A stretch of DNA of 48,542 bases, taken from assembly GCA_900543795.1 (NCBI GenBank), contig UQSH01000007.1, positions 1 to 48,542 on the forward strand, read 5' to 3'. The notes beneath the pieces were generated by a model. That model had not been told where the DNA came from, did not search any database, and saw only the letters and a list, made by a program, of their open reading frames with translations. Origin of the DNA: an uncultured Oscillospiraceae bacterium (GTDB lineage Bacteria > Bacillota > Clostridia > Oscillospirales > Acutalibacteraceae). Made by a program: the position numbers and the translations under genes. Below, piece after piece: positions 1 through 8,028 of the stretch (position 1 is the stretch's first letter; every line of letters begins with the position of its first letter).

Positions 1-105
1 ATATGCCGAAATCAACCCCTTTTAGGCTTGTTCGGATTTATTTCGCTTGCTTAAGCATACGGTTTTATATGAAAATTTATGAAAATTTTAGAAAATTATA
101 CAAAA

Positions 106-142
106 AATCCGAACTATCTTCATATAAGCAATTCGGATTTTT
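106..142 (-). terminator. Intrinsic terminator after the PHP gene
   Basis: Inverted repeat aatccgaa (106-113) / ttcggatt (132-139). On the minus strand it is followed by a T-run (complement of 101-107), so it ends the leftward PHP/GH51 transcript. A short T-run on the plus strand (138-142) may make it bidirectional. Positions 1-105 are AT-rich, with three gaaaatt-like repeats, and hold no gene I can see. Confidence 0.75.
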
Positions 143-800
143 AATATTCCTTAATCAACTCAAAGCTCTGTGATTTAAGAATTTCAATGAGCTGACTGTT
201 ATTATTTATGGGCGATTCGGTTATTATTCCGCCGCGAGCAAGATGTGCCTCTGTGTGAAAATCAGAGCCCGAAACCATAAGCTTTGAGGTTTCCCGAGCC
301 CATTTTTCAGCCCTTTCGTTATCACGCCTCGGAGTTTTGCCGTTATAGACCTCAACACCGTCAAGATATTTCGGATTGCACCTTGTTATAAACGGGCGAA
401 ACGGATGCGCCTGAAAAAGCAAATAACCGTTTTCATCGCAAAACTCCCTCATTTTATCTGCGCCTTTCATCATAAGATTTCCTGCGCTTTGAATAAAATC
501 CTCTGTTATTCCGTAAATAAGATAATCGTTTGCGGTTGCATAATGGCGAAGCTCCATACCGAGAAGAACCGTGAAATCCTCGCCTGCCGCCTTTTTCATT
601 CGTCGGTAGCCGTTAAGATAAAAATCAACCTGCTTTTGAGGAGACCAATTAGGAGTAAAGGTCATAGGACTGTAATGGTCGGTTACAACAATACCGCTGT
701 AACCGACATTTTTATATAATTCAACTATCCGCTCCGGCTCCACCCTTCCGCAACGGGAGGTGCAGCCTGTGTGGCAATGCAATTCATATTTAAAAGACAT
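141..800 (-). CDS. PHP-domain metal-dependent phosphoesterase
   Basis: 219-aa cytosolic protein with the PHP fold's metal ligands in order: HCH at residues 8-10, TDH near 40-42, a GMELRHY segment with the metal-binding Glu, QAHPF, and the terminal SGSDFHTEAH motif. PHP enzymes hydrolyse phosphoesters using two or three metal ions; the substrate cannot be read from sequence. It starts 4 bases after the GH51 stop, with its ribosome site (AAGGA) inside the end of that gene, so the two are translationally linked. Several stand-alone PHP proteins act on nucleotides or sugar phosphates. A role with the arabinosidase operon is inference from position only. Confidence 0.85.
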   Translation of the reverse strand: MSFKYELHCHTGCTSRCGRVEPERIVELYKNVGYSGIVVTDHYSPMTFTPNWSPQKQVDFYLNGYRRMKKAAGEDFTVLLGMELRHYATANDYLIYGITEDFIQSAGNLMMKGADKMREFCDENGYLLFQAHPFRPFITRCNPKYLDGVEVYNGKTPRRDNERAEKWARETSKLMVSGSDFHTEAHLARGGIITESPINNNSQLIEILKSQSFELIKEY

Positions 801-804
801 AAAA

Positions 805-2298
805 TCAATCCTTTTTCAGCCTGATAACATTCCAGCTTAAAGGCTTTAACGAAGCGGTTAATTCTCCGTTTTCAAGTAACGGAAGCTCATTATTATGCGG
901 AACAACGCTTAATTTCTCGAGCGAATTTTCCGCCTTTTTATCGTAACCGTCCATTGAGATAAATTCAACGGGCTTAAAGCCGTCAAAATCCATTAAATTA
1001 ACATCAAGCAATGCAGCTTCATCAAGGCTTTTATTAACGCAGAAAATTGCCATTTCTCCGTTTTCCTCATCAAAGGTTGCAATTGCTTCAAGATACGGAA
1101 CATCGGTAAATTCCCTGCAATCGTATTTTGGGCAATCTATAAGCGGAAGAAGTGCAGAGCCTCTGCCGTAATTAGAAAGGTGCATAAACGGGAAGAAAAT
1201 GGTTTGCTCAAAGGCTCCGCCGCCCGTTTTTGTGAATATCGGCGCAATAACATTAACAAGCTGAGCAAGGCATGCAATCTTAATTCTGTCGCAATGGCGA
1301 AGAAGAGTTATAAGCATTGAGCCAACAAGAAGCGCATCCTCGAAATTATAAATATCTTCAAGCAGCGCAGGAGCCATACTCCACCTTTCAAACGGAGCGT
1401 TATTTGAATGATACCAAACATTCCATTCATCAAAAGAAAGGTTTATTGTTTTTTTAGAGCGCTTCTTTGCCTTAACATAATCACATGCACAGATAACGGA
1501 ATAAATAAATTCATCAAGCTCAAGTGTTTTTGCAAGGAAGCTTTGAATATCATCTGTTTTATTATCGTAATACTGATGAAGAGAAACATAATCAACACTG
1601 TCATAAGCAACATCAAGGCTTTCAACCTCCCACTGACCGAAGGTTTTTGAATTTCTGCTTGAAGAGCCGCAAAGAACAGTTTCGATTCCCGGCGAGGTCC
1701 ATTTCATAACCTTTGAGGCTTCAAGAGCGGCTCTGCCGTATTCAACGGCTGTTTTCGCGCCCATCTGCCATGAGCCGTCCATTTCATTTCCGAGGCACCA
1801 AAGCTTAATATTATGGGGCTCCTCAACGCCGTGAGAACGCCTTAAATCAGACCAATATGTTCCTGACGGATGGTTGCAGTATTCAACAAGATTTCTTGCC
1901 TCATCTGTGCCTCTTGTGCCAAGGTTAACTGCCATCATACATTCTGTATTTGCCTTTTTGCACCACTGCATAAATTCATTTGTTCCAAAGGTGTTTGGCT
2001 CTGTTGTTCCCCACGCAAGATCAAGCCTTTTAGGTCTTTTCTCAACAGGGCCTACTCCGTCCTCCCAATTATATCCCGAAACAAAATTTCCGCCGGGATA
2101 GCGAACTATCGGAACATTGAGCTTTTTAACAAGCTCTAAAACATCGGTACGAAAGCCGTTTTCATCAGCATTCGGATGCCCGGGCTCATAAATTCCTCCG
2201 TAAACGGCTCTGCCGAGATGCTCAATAAAGGAGCCGTAAATTCTTTTGTCTATCTCACCTATTCTGAATTCCTTTGCGAGAGTCATTTTTGCTTTCAT
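805..2298 (-). CDS. Alpha-L-arabinofuranosidase, GH51 family
   Basis: 497-aa enzyme with GH51 hallmarks throughout: IYGSFIEHLGRAVYGGIY near the N-terminus, RYPGGNF, the acid/base Glu172 in WCLGNEMDGSW, and the nucleophile Glu291 in SFDEWNVWYH. GH51 enzymes are retaining glycosidases that release arabinofuranosyl groups from arabinoxylan or arabinan oligosaccharides. There is no signal peptide, so it should act in the cytoplasm on imported oligosaccharides, which fits the sugar symporter gene just upstream. Length is normal for intracellular clostridial members. Ribosome site GAGGTG precedes the ATG. A terminator lies between the transporter gene and this one, so dosage may be controlled there or an extra promoter may exist. 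Confidence 0.94.
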   Translation of the reverse strand: MKAKMTLAKEFRIGEIDKRIYGSFIEHLGRAVYGGIYEPGHPNADENGFRTDVLELVKKLNVPIVRYPGGNFVSGYNWEDGVGPVEKRPKRLDLAWGTTEPNTFGTNEFMQWCKKANTECMMAVNLGTRGTDEARNLVEYCNHPSGTYWSDLRRSHGVEEPHNIKLWCLGNEMDGSWQMGAKTAVEYGRAALEASKVMKWTSPGIETVLCGSSSRNSKTFGQWEVESLDVAYDSVDYVSLHQYYDNKTDDIQSFLAKTLELDEFIYSVICACDYVKAKKRSKKTINLSFDEWNVWYHSNNAPFERWSMAPALLEDIYNFEDALLVGSMLITLLRHCDRIKIACLAQLVNVIAPIFTKTGGGAFEQTIFFPFMHLSNYGRGSALLPLIDCPKYDCREFTDVPYLEAIATFDEENGEMAIFCVNKSLDEAALLDVNLMDFDGFKPVEFISMDGYDKKAENSLEKLSVVPHNNELPLLENGELTASLKPLSWNVIRLKKD

Positions 2299-2383
2299 AA
2301 AAACACCTCATATTTTCCGTAAAAATTCAAAACAATATTACCATATATTATCAATAAAATAAAGAGAATATATAAAACTTTTT

Positions 2384-2419
2384 AAAAAAACACTCCCCCT
2401 TGAAGCTCAAAGGAGAGTG
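2384..2419 (-). terminator. Intrinsic terminator after the sugar symporter
   Basis: Imperfect hairpin with outer arms cactc (2391-2395) and gagtg (2415-2419), extended by cctt/aagg pairing. On the minus strand it is followed by seven Ts (complement of 2384-2390). It separates the symporter from the GH51 gene. I could not identify a convincing promoter between this point and 2298, so read-through is possible. Confidence 0.65.
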
Positions 2420-2433
2420 CCGAACCATATTAA

Positions 2434-3909
2434 TTATTTTACTTCCCTGCGCTTTGCAAGCTCACGGGAAATCATTGCTTTCTTTTCGCCTTCAATATCA
2501 TATTTAAACATAGGAATTGTTGAAAGAAGAGCAAGAATACCGGGAAGAGCTGTGTATGCAAAGAAGATAATATCCTTTGTTTTAACATCAAAGCTTCCCT
2601 GAGCAAGGGCAGTGTAATATCCTGATTTTTGAACAAAGATAAGTCCAACGGCAGTTCCGAGCGCAAGACAAACCTTTATTGTTAGAGTTAAAACGGAATA
2701 TGCAGCACCCTCCATACGCTTGCCTGTTTCATATTCATAATAATCAACACAGTCTGCCGTCATAATCATAGGCATAAGGGTTACTGCGGCAAATTGAAGT
2801 CCGATAAGGAACAAGGACGCATAGAAGAGAACCGTTAAGAACATATTGCTTGGATTGTTAAACCAAAAATGACCGATAACAAACGAAATTACCGAAACGC
2901 CGAAGCCGTAAAACGAAAGAAGAAGATAAACCTTTTTCTCGCCCAGCTTTTTGATTAACACGGGGCAAAGAGCCATACTTATCATTGAGCCGATTGCCGT
3001 TACTATTCCGAGAACGGCAACAAGATTTTGAGAGCCGAGAAGAACATTTGCCGCCTGAACCTGAATACCCATTGCCATCTGCCTTCCGAAGCCGAGGAAA
3101 TAAGAGATAATAACAAGCATAAACGGCTTATTGCTTTTAAGCGCATTAAGCATATCCCTTGCAGTTGTTTTTTCTCCTGCAACATACGCAACCCTTTCCT
3201 TATTAAGAAGCGGAATGAGTGCAAAAAGAACACATCCGAGAATTGCAGTTAATATTGCCGTTCCGAGATATTCCGCACCTATCATCGGAGTGTCGGTTTC
3301 TCCCTTTGAAACGAAAACCTTTGAGCCGTTTGGAATGATAAGACAAACAATAGGAACTATAACAACACAGGCGGAAAAGCCTATCTGCTTAAAGGTGTTT
3401 GAAATTGAAACAACATTTGTTCTTTCCGTTGGGTTAGGTGTTAAAACGGAGGCAATGCCCTGCGACGGAACATCGCCCATAGTCATTGCAAGGCTCCACA
3501 AAAGATATGTAACAAAAATCCAAACATAGCAAAGAACATTATTTCCTTTAAAATCAATCGGCAAAAACACAACCGCCGTCATAACAAGAAGCGGCACCAA
3601 CGAATAAATAATCATTGATTTAAATTTTCCGTGCTTGCTTTTTGATCGGTCAACCATATTGCCGACAATCGGATCAAAAACGGCGGAAACAATTTTTGCA
3701 ACAAGAATAAGAATGCCGACAATACCAACATCAATTGCCATATTATCATAGCCGCCGAGAATTGAGCCGTCAAACTCTGCCTGATAGGAATTGAGCAGGC
3801 CGACTATTGCCTGAAAACCGAACAGACCGAGAGAATATGCCGCAATCTCCTTGAAATTCATATATTTTTGCGAGGTTACATCTGCTTTATCAACAACTTT
3901 TTCGCTCAT
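2434..3909 (-). CDS. GPH-family sugar:cation symporter (MelB-like)
   Basis: 491-aa polytopic membrane protein with about 12 hydrophobic segments. It has the glycoside-pentoside-hexuronide family pattern: early FDPIVGNMVDRSKSKHGKFK loop (Asp plus basic cluster), TMGDVPSQGIASVLTPNPTERT in the first half, and ADCVDYYEYETGKRMEGAAYS in the second half. Such carriers import oligosaccharides with Na+ or H+. The downstream arabinofuranosidase suggests arabino-oligosaccharides as substrate, which is inference. Ribosome site is strong (taggagga before ATG). No clear promoter was seen between this gene and the SDR gene upstream, but there is a strong terminator there. Confidence 0.92.
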   Translation of the reverse strand: MSEKVVDKADVTSQKYMNFKEIAAYSLGLFGFQAIVGLLNSYQAEFDGSILGGYDNMAIDVGIVGILILVAKIVSAVFDPIVGNMVDRSKSKHGKFKSMIIYSLVPLLVMTAVVFLPIDFKGNNVLCYVWIFVTYLLWSLAMTMGDVPSQGIASVLTPNPTERTNVVSISNTFKQIGFSACVVIVPIVCLIIPNGSKVFVSKGETDTPMIGAEYLGTAILTAILGCVLFALIPLLNKERVAYVAGEKTTARDMLNALKSNKPFMLVIISYFLGFGRQMAMGIQVQAANVLLGSQNLVAVLGIVTAIGSMISMALCPVLIKKLGEKKVYLLLSFYGFGVSVISFVIGHFWFNNPSNMFLTVLFYASLFLIGLQFAAVTLMPMIMTADCVDYYEYETGKRMEGAAYSVLTLTIKVCLALGTAVGLIFVQKSGYYTALAQGSFDVKTKDIIFFAYTALPGILALLSTIPMFKYDIEGEKKAMISRELAKRREVK

Positions 3910-3953
3910 TATCCATCCTCCTAGGGTAACGGTAATAATTCATATATAAACGC

Positions 3954-3993
3954 AAAAGGGCGAAACGGTGCTCCATTGCACCGCTTCGCTCTT
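3954..3993 (-). terminator. Strong intrinsic terminator after the SDR gene
   Basis: A 16-bp stem (3956-3971 with 3978-3993, a few G-U pairs) closed by a 6-base loop. On the minus strand it is followed by TTTTGCG. Confidence 0.75.
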
Positions 3994-4007
3994 ATAGTTC
4001 GGTTTTA

Positions 4008-4844
4008 TTAATCTTTGAAAACTTCGTTGAAAAGATCAACATCCGCTGCCTTCATAACTGCGCTGAAAAGGCGCGAGCCGTTAACGGGAAGAAGCTTTCC
4101 GAACACGCTCATTGCGTGAGCATCAACACCGTGAATTTGAAGATGCTGCTTATGAGCAATACCGAACATAATCATCTTAACCATCAAATCACAATCTGTT
4201 GAAATCATATCAATAATTTTTGCGCCCTTGCCGCCCTGAGCAACCTGATCGCGCATAATATCTGTTTTAGTAAAGCCGGGGCAAACAAGACCGACAAAAA
4301 CCTTGCCTCTGAATTCCTCACGAAGAGATTCCGTGAAGCCTTTAAGGGCTGCCTTTGAAGCGGAATACATTGAGGTTCCCGCAAGGCTCATGAGAGCCGC
4401 AGAGGAATCGACATTGATAATTCCGGGATCATCGCTTTGAAGAAGCATTGGAAGAAATGCTTTTGTTGAATAAACACAGGAATAGAAATTAATGTTTATT
4501 GCTCTTTCAATTTCATCCATATCATAGCGGTCGAAGCGCTTGAATTTAGGAAGAATGCCTGCGTTATTTACAAGAATATCAACCTGCACGCCCTGCTCCT
4601 CAAGCTCTTTCTTAAACTCAACCCAGTTATCATTATTTGAAACATCAAAAAGCTTATAAGAGAACTGCTCGGCATAAGCAGGTCCAAGCTCTTCAATGAA
4701 TTTAAGCATTTTCGGTTCGCTTCTTGCAACGCCGATAACCTTACAGCCGTGCTTTTTTATAAGTGTTGCGGCAATTCCCGCACCCATTCCGCCGGAAGCA
4801 CCCGTTACAACACAGGTTTTTCCGTTAAGCCAACAATCAGACAT
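4008..4844 (-). CDS. Short-chain dehydrogenase/reductase (SDR)
   Basis: 278-aa classical SDR. N-terminal Rossmann motif TGASGGMGAG binds NAD(P); NNAG follows strand 4; the catalytic Ser lies in NVDSSAAL and Tyr/Lys in YSASK; the PGFTKTDI segment follows. The C-terminal tail of about 60 residues (from HKQHLQIHG) resembles SDRs acting on larger hydrophobic or steroid-like substrates, but the substrate is not readable. It has its own promoter at 4883-4911 and a strong terminator behind it, so it is probably monocistronic. Ribosome site GGAGGG precedes ATG. Confidence 0.9.
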   Translation of the reverse strand: MSDCWLNGKTCVVTGASGGMGAGIAATLIKKHGCKVIGVARSEPKMLKFIEELGPAYAEQFSYKLFDVSNNDNWVEFKKELEEQGVQVDILVNNAGILPKFKRFDRYDMDEIERAININFYSCVYSTKAFLPMLLQSDDPGIINVDSSAALMSLAGTSMYSASKAALKGFTESLREEFRGKVFVGLVCPGFTKTDIMRDQVAQGGKGAKIIDMISTDCDLMVKMIMFGIAHKQHLQIHGVDAHAMSVFGKLLPVNGSRLFSAVMKAADVDLFNEVFKD

Positions 4845-4882
4845 ATTTTTACCCTCCGAAAAATATTAATATTCACGAAAAC

Positions 4883-4911
4883 ATTATACTAAATTAATAC
4901 AATATTTACAA
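4883..4911 (-). promoter_or_regulatory. Sigma-A promoter for the SDR gene
   Basis: On the minus strand: TTGTAA (complement of 4906-4911), 17-bp spacer, TATAAT (complement of 4883-4888). The predicted start of transcription lies roughly 30 bases before the ATG. Confidence 0.75.
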
Positions 4912-4975
4912 CATAAAAAACAAAATAATTTACAATATTTTTCAAAAAGGTCTGCAAAATCATATCAAAAAGCAA

Positions 4976-5518
4976 TCATTTTATATGCTTATGAAGCTTT
5001 GCACACAAAACGGTTGCAACCGCAATTTTCACCAAATCGGGAATGATAAACGGGATTACGCACATTCCGAGAGCCTTTGAGAGCGTTATTGCTTCAACAT
5101 TTTTAGTGTAAACAATAACAAACCACGCTGTTCCGAAGGCATAGCAAACGGCAATACCTATAACCATTGAAAGCGCATAAACCCAAACCTTTTTGCCGAG
5201 AAAATGAACCATAATTCCAACGATAAGAGCCGTGAAAAGAAATCCTATTATATATCCGCCGGTTGAGCCGAAAAGTGCACCTGTGCCGGATTTAAAGCCT
5301 GCAAAAACGGGAACACCGATAAGGCCAAGCAAAATATAAACAGCAACGCAAAGCGTTCCTCTTTTTGTTCCGAGAAGTCCTGCTGCAATGCAAACACCCA
5401 TTGTTTGAAGCGTTATCGGAACTGTTAGGGGTATCTGAATCCACGAGCAAACCGCTATAAGCGCCGCAAAAGCTCCGATATACGCAATATCAATTGTTTT
5501 GAATTTTCTTTTTTCCAT
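4976..5518 (-). CDS. bioY: Biotin ECF transporter S component BioY
   Basis: 180-aa membrane protein of typical BioY length with about six transmembrane segments. Family signatures are ALIAVCSWIQIPL..VPITLQTMGV near the start, LLGLIGVPVFAGF, GSTGGYIIGF and the terminal PDLVKIAVATVL. BioY captures biotin and works alone or with the general EcfA/A'/T module; no ECF module genes are in this window, so it would have to share one elsewhere. It has its own consensus promoter. I looked for a BirA-type operator palindrome overlapping the promoter and did not find a convincing one. Confidence 0.94.
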   Translation of the reverse strand: MEKRKFKTIDIAYIGAFAALIAVCSWIQIPLTVPITLQTMGVCIAAGLLGTKRGTLCVAVYILLGLIGVPVFAGFKSGTGALFGSTGGYIIGFLFTALIVGIMVHFLGKKVWVYALSMVIGIAVCYAFGTAWFVIVYTKNVEAITLSKALGMCVIPFIIPDLVKIAVATVLCAKLHKHIK

Positions 5519-5546
5519 TAAAATATCTTCCTTGTTTTTTTATACT

Positions 5547-5575
5547 TTTATACACTTTTTTTACATAATTGTCAA
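5547..5575 (-). promoter_or_regulatory. Sigma-A promoter for bioY
   Basis: Minus strand: TTGACA (complement of 5570-5575), 17-bp spacer, TATAAA (complement of 5547-5552). It lies back to back with the promoter of the histidine kinase gene. Confidence 0.8.
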
Positions 5576-5621
5576 CATTTTTATTTTTTGAGGTTTACAA
5601 TTGCACAAATAATTTATGTAA

Positions 5622-5650
5622 TTGAATAACGGATAAAACTGTGCTATTAT
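5622..5650 (+). promoter_or_regulatory. Promoter of the two-component operon
   Basis: TTGAAT (5622-5627), 17-bp spacer, TATTAT (5645-5650), with a leader of about 30 bases before the kinase ATG at 5686. Confidence 0.65.
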
Positions 5651-5685
5651 AAAAATACAGATATAAATATCGGAGAGCTGGCACT

Positions 5686-7236
5686 ATGTCTAAAATAAAC
5701 AAGGATGCGATAAAGGAATCCATTCCCAACGCTATACCCGAGCATACAAAAAACCTGAAAATCAACACAAGAATTGTTATAACATCAGTTCTTGCGATTG
5801 TTATTCCGCTGATAATAATTTCGCTTGCGCTGACCTTTTACATAACAAACATAACAAACACAACAAACACATTAGATGATTACTCTTCCTCAAACAATTT
5901 CAGCCTTATCAATCAGCTTCAATGGAACCAGTTTACAAACCGCTTTTCGCAAAATATTGCAGACGGCAAAAGTGAAGAGCAGATTGCCCAGGGCATTAAG
6001 GAAAGCGCCGCAGATATTGAGGAGATGGGCGCATTTGTTTATGTTGAAAAGAACGGGCGTGCAATTTACGAAACAGACGGAAAAAGCGATATTAAGGAAT
6101 TTGCGGCAGAAATAACCGATTACGAAAAAACACGCAATTCATATTATTTTTCCGATGAAGGAAGCGTTATTGCTTCACACGCACAGGCGAATGACGGAGA
6201 ATATCTTATTCTTATAGTCTTCAAGGATTATAATGTTCCCGACATAACAGCAGATAATGCCGAAAAAAGCGTTATCGGAAGCTTTACGCTTAAAACGATT
6301 ATAGTTCTTATTGCGGTTATTCTTGTTTTCATTATTGCAATTATTATCATTTCACTTATTACCTCAAAAACAATAATTGGCCCTATTGAAAAAATAACAC
6401 GAGGAGCAAATGAGATTGCGAACGGCAACCTTGATTACGAAATAGATTACAGTTCAACAAATGAGTTAGGTCAGCTTGCCGACAGCTTTAACGATATGCG
6501 GATACGCGTTAAGCAATCTATCGAAAAGCAAAACAAGGCAGACCAGCACAGTAAAGAGGTTATGGCGGGAATTGCTCACGATTTAAGAACGCCCCTAACC
6601 TCGGTTAAGGGATATCTTGAAGGGCTTCGAGACGGAATTGCAGACACTCCCGAAAAAAGACAACGCTATCTTGAAACGATTTATACATCAACCTGCTCAA
6701 TGGAAAAGATGCTCAACGACCTGCTTACAGTTTCAAAGCTTGAGCTCGGAAGCATAACGCTTGACTGCGAGGAGGTGCTTGTTTCCGACTTTATGGCATA
6801 CGCAAACGAGGTTGGAAAGGGGCTTGAAAAGGTTGATTTTGATTACGAAATTATTGACAATTCAAAGGGCAATCCAAGGCTTTATATAGACACAGACAGG
6901 TTTACAAGAGTTATAGACAATATTATTTCAAACAGTATTAAGTATAAAAGACCGAACACAAAGGGAAAGATTATTCTTTCCGTTTCGGAATATGAGCACT
7001 CCGTTATTTTTGAGCTTGCAGACAACGGAATGGGTGTTGACAATGAGAGCCTGCCGAAGATTTTTGACACGCTTTACAGGGCAGACAAGGCACGGTCTAA
7101 TGTCAGCGACGGAAACGGTCTTGGACTTTCCGTTTGCAAGCAGATAGTTGAGCTTCACGGCGGAATGATATGGGCGCAAAACAATTCAATGGGCGGTCTT
7201 TCCATATTTATTTCGCTTCCGAAAACTGAAAAATAA
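5686..7236 (+). CDS. Membrane sensor histidine kinase
   Basis: 516-aa kinase. Transmembrane helix 1 spans roughly residues 30-52; an extracytoplasmic sensor region of about 140 residues follows; helix 2 is near 200-225; a HAMP linker begins at TSKTIIGPIEKITRGANEIANGNLDYEI. The HisKA box has the phospho-acceptor His298 in IAHDLRTPLTSVKGY. The ATPase domain has the N-box (DNIISNSIKYK), G1 (ADNGMGVDNE) and G2 (DGNGLGLS). All catalytic motifs are intact. The signal is unknown. It is co-transcribed with the response regulator 15 bases downstream, from the promoter at 5622. Confidence 0.95.
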   Translation: MSKINKDAIKESIPNAIPEHTKNLKINTRIVITSVLAIVIPLIIISLALTFYITNITNTTNTLDDYSSSNNFSLINQLQWNQFTNRFSQNIADGKSEEQIAQGIKESAADIEEMGAFVYVEKNGRAIYETDGKSDIKEFAAEITDYEKTRNSYYFSDEGSVIASHAQANDGEYLILIVFKDYNVPDITADNAEKSVIGSFTLKTIIVLIAVILVFIIAIIIISLITSKTIIGPIEKITRGANEIANGNLDYEIDYSSTNELGQLADSFNDMRIRVKQSIEKQNKADQHSKEVMAGIAHDLRTPLTSVKGYLEGLRDGIADTPEKRQRYLETIYTSTCSMEKMLNDLLTVSKLELGSITLDCEEVLVSDFMAYANEVGKGLEKVDFDYEIIDNSKGNPRLYIDTDRFTRVIDNIISNSIKYKRPNTKGKIILSVSEYEHSVIFELADNGMGVDNESLPKIFDTLYRADKARSNVSDGNGLGLSVCKQIVELHGGMIWAQNNSMGGLSIFISLPKTEK

Positions 7237-7251
7237 TGAAAGGAACGGGCT

Positions 7252-7965
7252 ATGAAAAAAATACTTATTGTTGAGGACGATATAAATATCTTAACGCTTG
7301 AAAGAGACTATCTTGAAGCAAATAATTTTTCTGTTACGACTTCAACAGACGGCGAGGACGGACTTAAAAAGGCACTTAACGACGATTTCAGCCTTGTTAT
7401 GCTGGATATAATGCTGCCCACGCTTGACGGACTTGAGGTTTGCAGGCGAGTGCGAGAAAAAAAGGATATTCCGATTTTACTTGTCAGCGCAAAAAAAGAT
7501 GACCTTGACAAAATCAGAGGTCTGGGCTTCGGTGCAGACGATTATATAGTTAAGCCGTTTTCTCCGAGCGAGCTTGTTGCAAGAGTTATTGCGCACATCA
7601 GCAGATACGAAAGACTGACAGCTAAGGAAAGCCAAGGAGACGAAAAAACAATTCAAATAGACAAGCTGCACCTTGACGGAAAATCACGCAGAGCCTTCGT
7701 TGATGAAAAGGAAATCGTTTTAACAAACAAGGAATTTGATTTGCTTTATTTTCTTGCTTCAAGCCCTGACACCGTTTTCAGCAAGGAAACGCTTTTTGAT
7801 GAGATTTGGCATTACGATTCTATCGGCGAAACATCAACAATAACGGTTCATATAAACAGACTGCGAGACAAGATAAAAGAAACAGATCCCTCGCTTGATT
7901 ATATCCACACCGTTTGGGGAAAGGGATACAGATTTAATAAGGCTCTATGTCAAATGTTGGGGTAA
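7252..7965 (+). CDS. OmpR/PhoB-type response regulator, 3' end altered by IS
   Basis: 237-aa regulator. The receiver domain (about 1-118) has the acidic pair EDD at 8-10, phospho-acceptor Asp52 in VMLDIMLP, and the conserved Lys in YIVKPF. A C-terminal winged-helix domain ends in VWGKGYRFNK, the usual end of this family. Seven extra residues (ALCQMLG) and the stop come from the left end of the ISL3 element inserted at 7941. Removing the element and one duplicated octamer restores AAT AAA TAA, so the original protein was 230 aa ending in ...FNK. Function is probably kept because the winged helix is complete. Ribosome site AAAGGA precedes ATG. Confidence 0.95.
   Translation: MKKILIVEDDINILTLERDYLEANNFSVTTSTDGEDGLKKALNDDFSLVMLDIMLPTLDGLEVCRRVREKKDIPILLVSAKKDDLDKIRGLGFGADDYIVKPFSPSELVARVIAHISRYERLTAKESQGDEKTIQIDKLHLDGKSRRAFVDEKEIVLTNKEFDLLYFLASSPDTVFSKETLFDEIWHYDSIGETSTITVHINRLRDKIKETDPSLDYIHTVWGKGYRFNKALCQMLG
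7933..7940. repeat. Target-site duplication, left copy
   Basis: Octamer tttaataa immediately left of the element. The identical octamer at 9345-9352 is the right copy. An 8-bp duplication is the size expected of ISL3-family transposition. Confidence 0.95.
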
Positions 7966-7990
7966 AGCCAAAATAAAGACGAACGATGGA

Positions 7991-8025
7991 ACAGTCAAAG
8001 GCAAGCTTGCCTTTGACTGTTTTTT
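7991..8025 (+). terminator. Perfect-palindrome terminator inside the IS
   Basis: A 30-base perfect palindrome (7991-8020; arms acagtcaaaggcaag / cttgcctttgactgt) runs into a T-run (8020-8025) on the plus strand. It would stop transcription entering from the host response regulator gene, insulating the transposase, which is read convergently. It now also serves as the terminator of the two-component operon. Confidence 0.8.
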
Positions 8026-8028
8026 GCA

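Noticed and set aside
5519..5600. BirA operator at bioY
   Set aside because: Promoter is clear but no convincing two-fold GTTAAC-type repeat.
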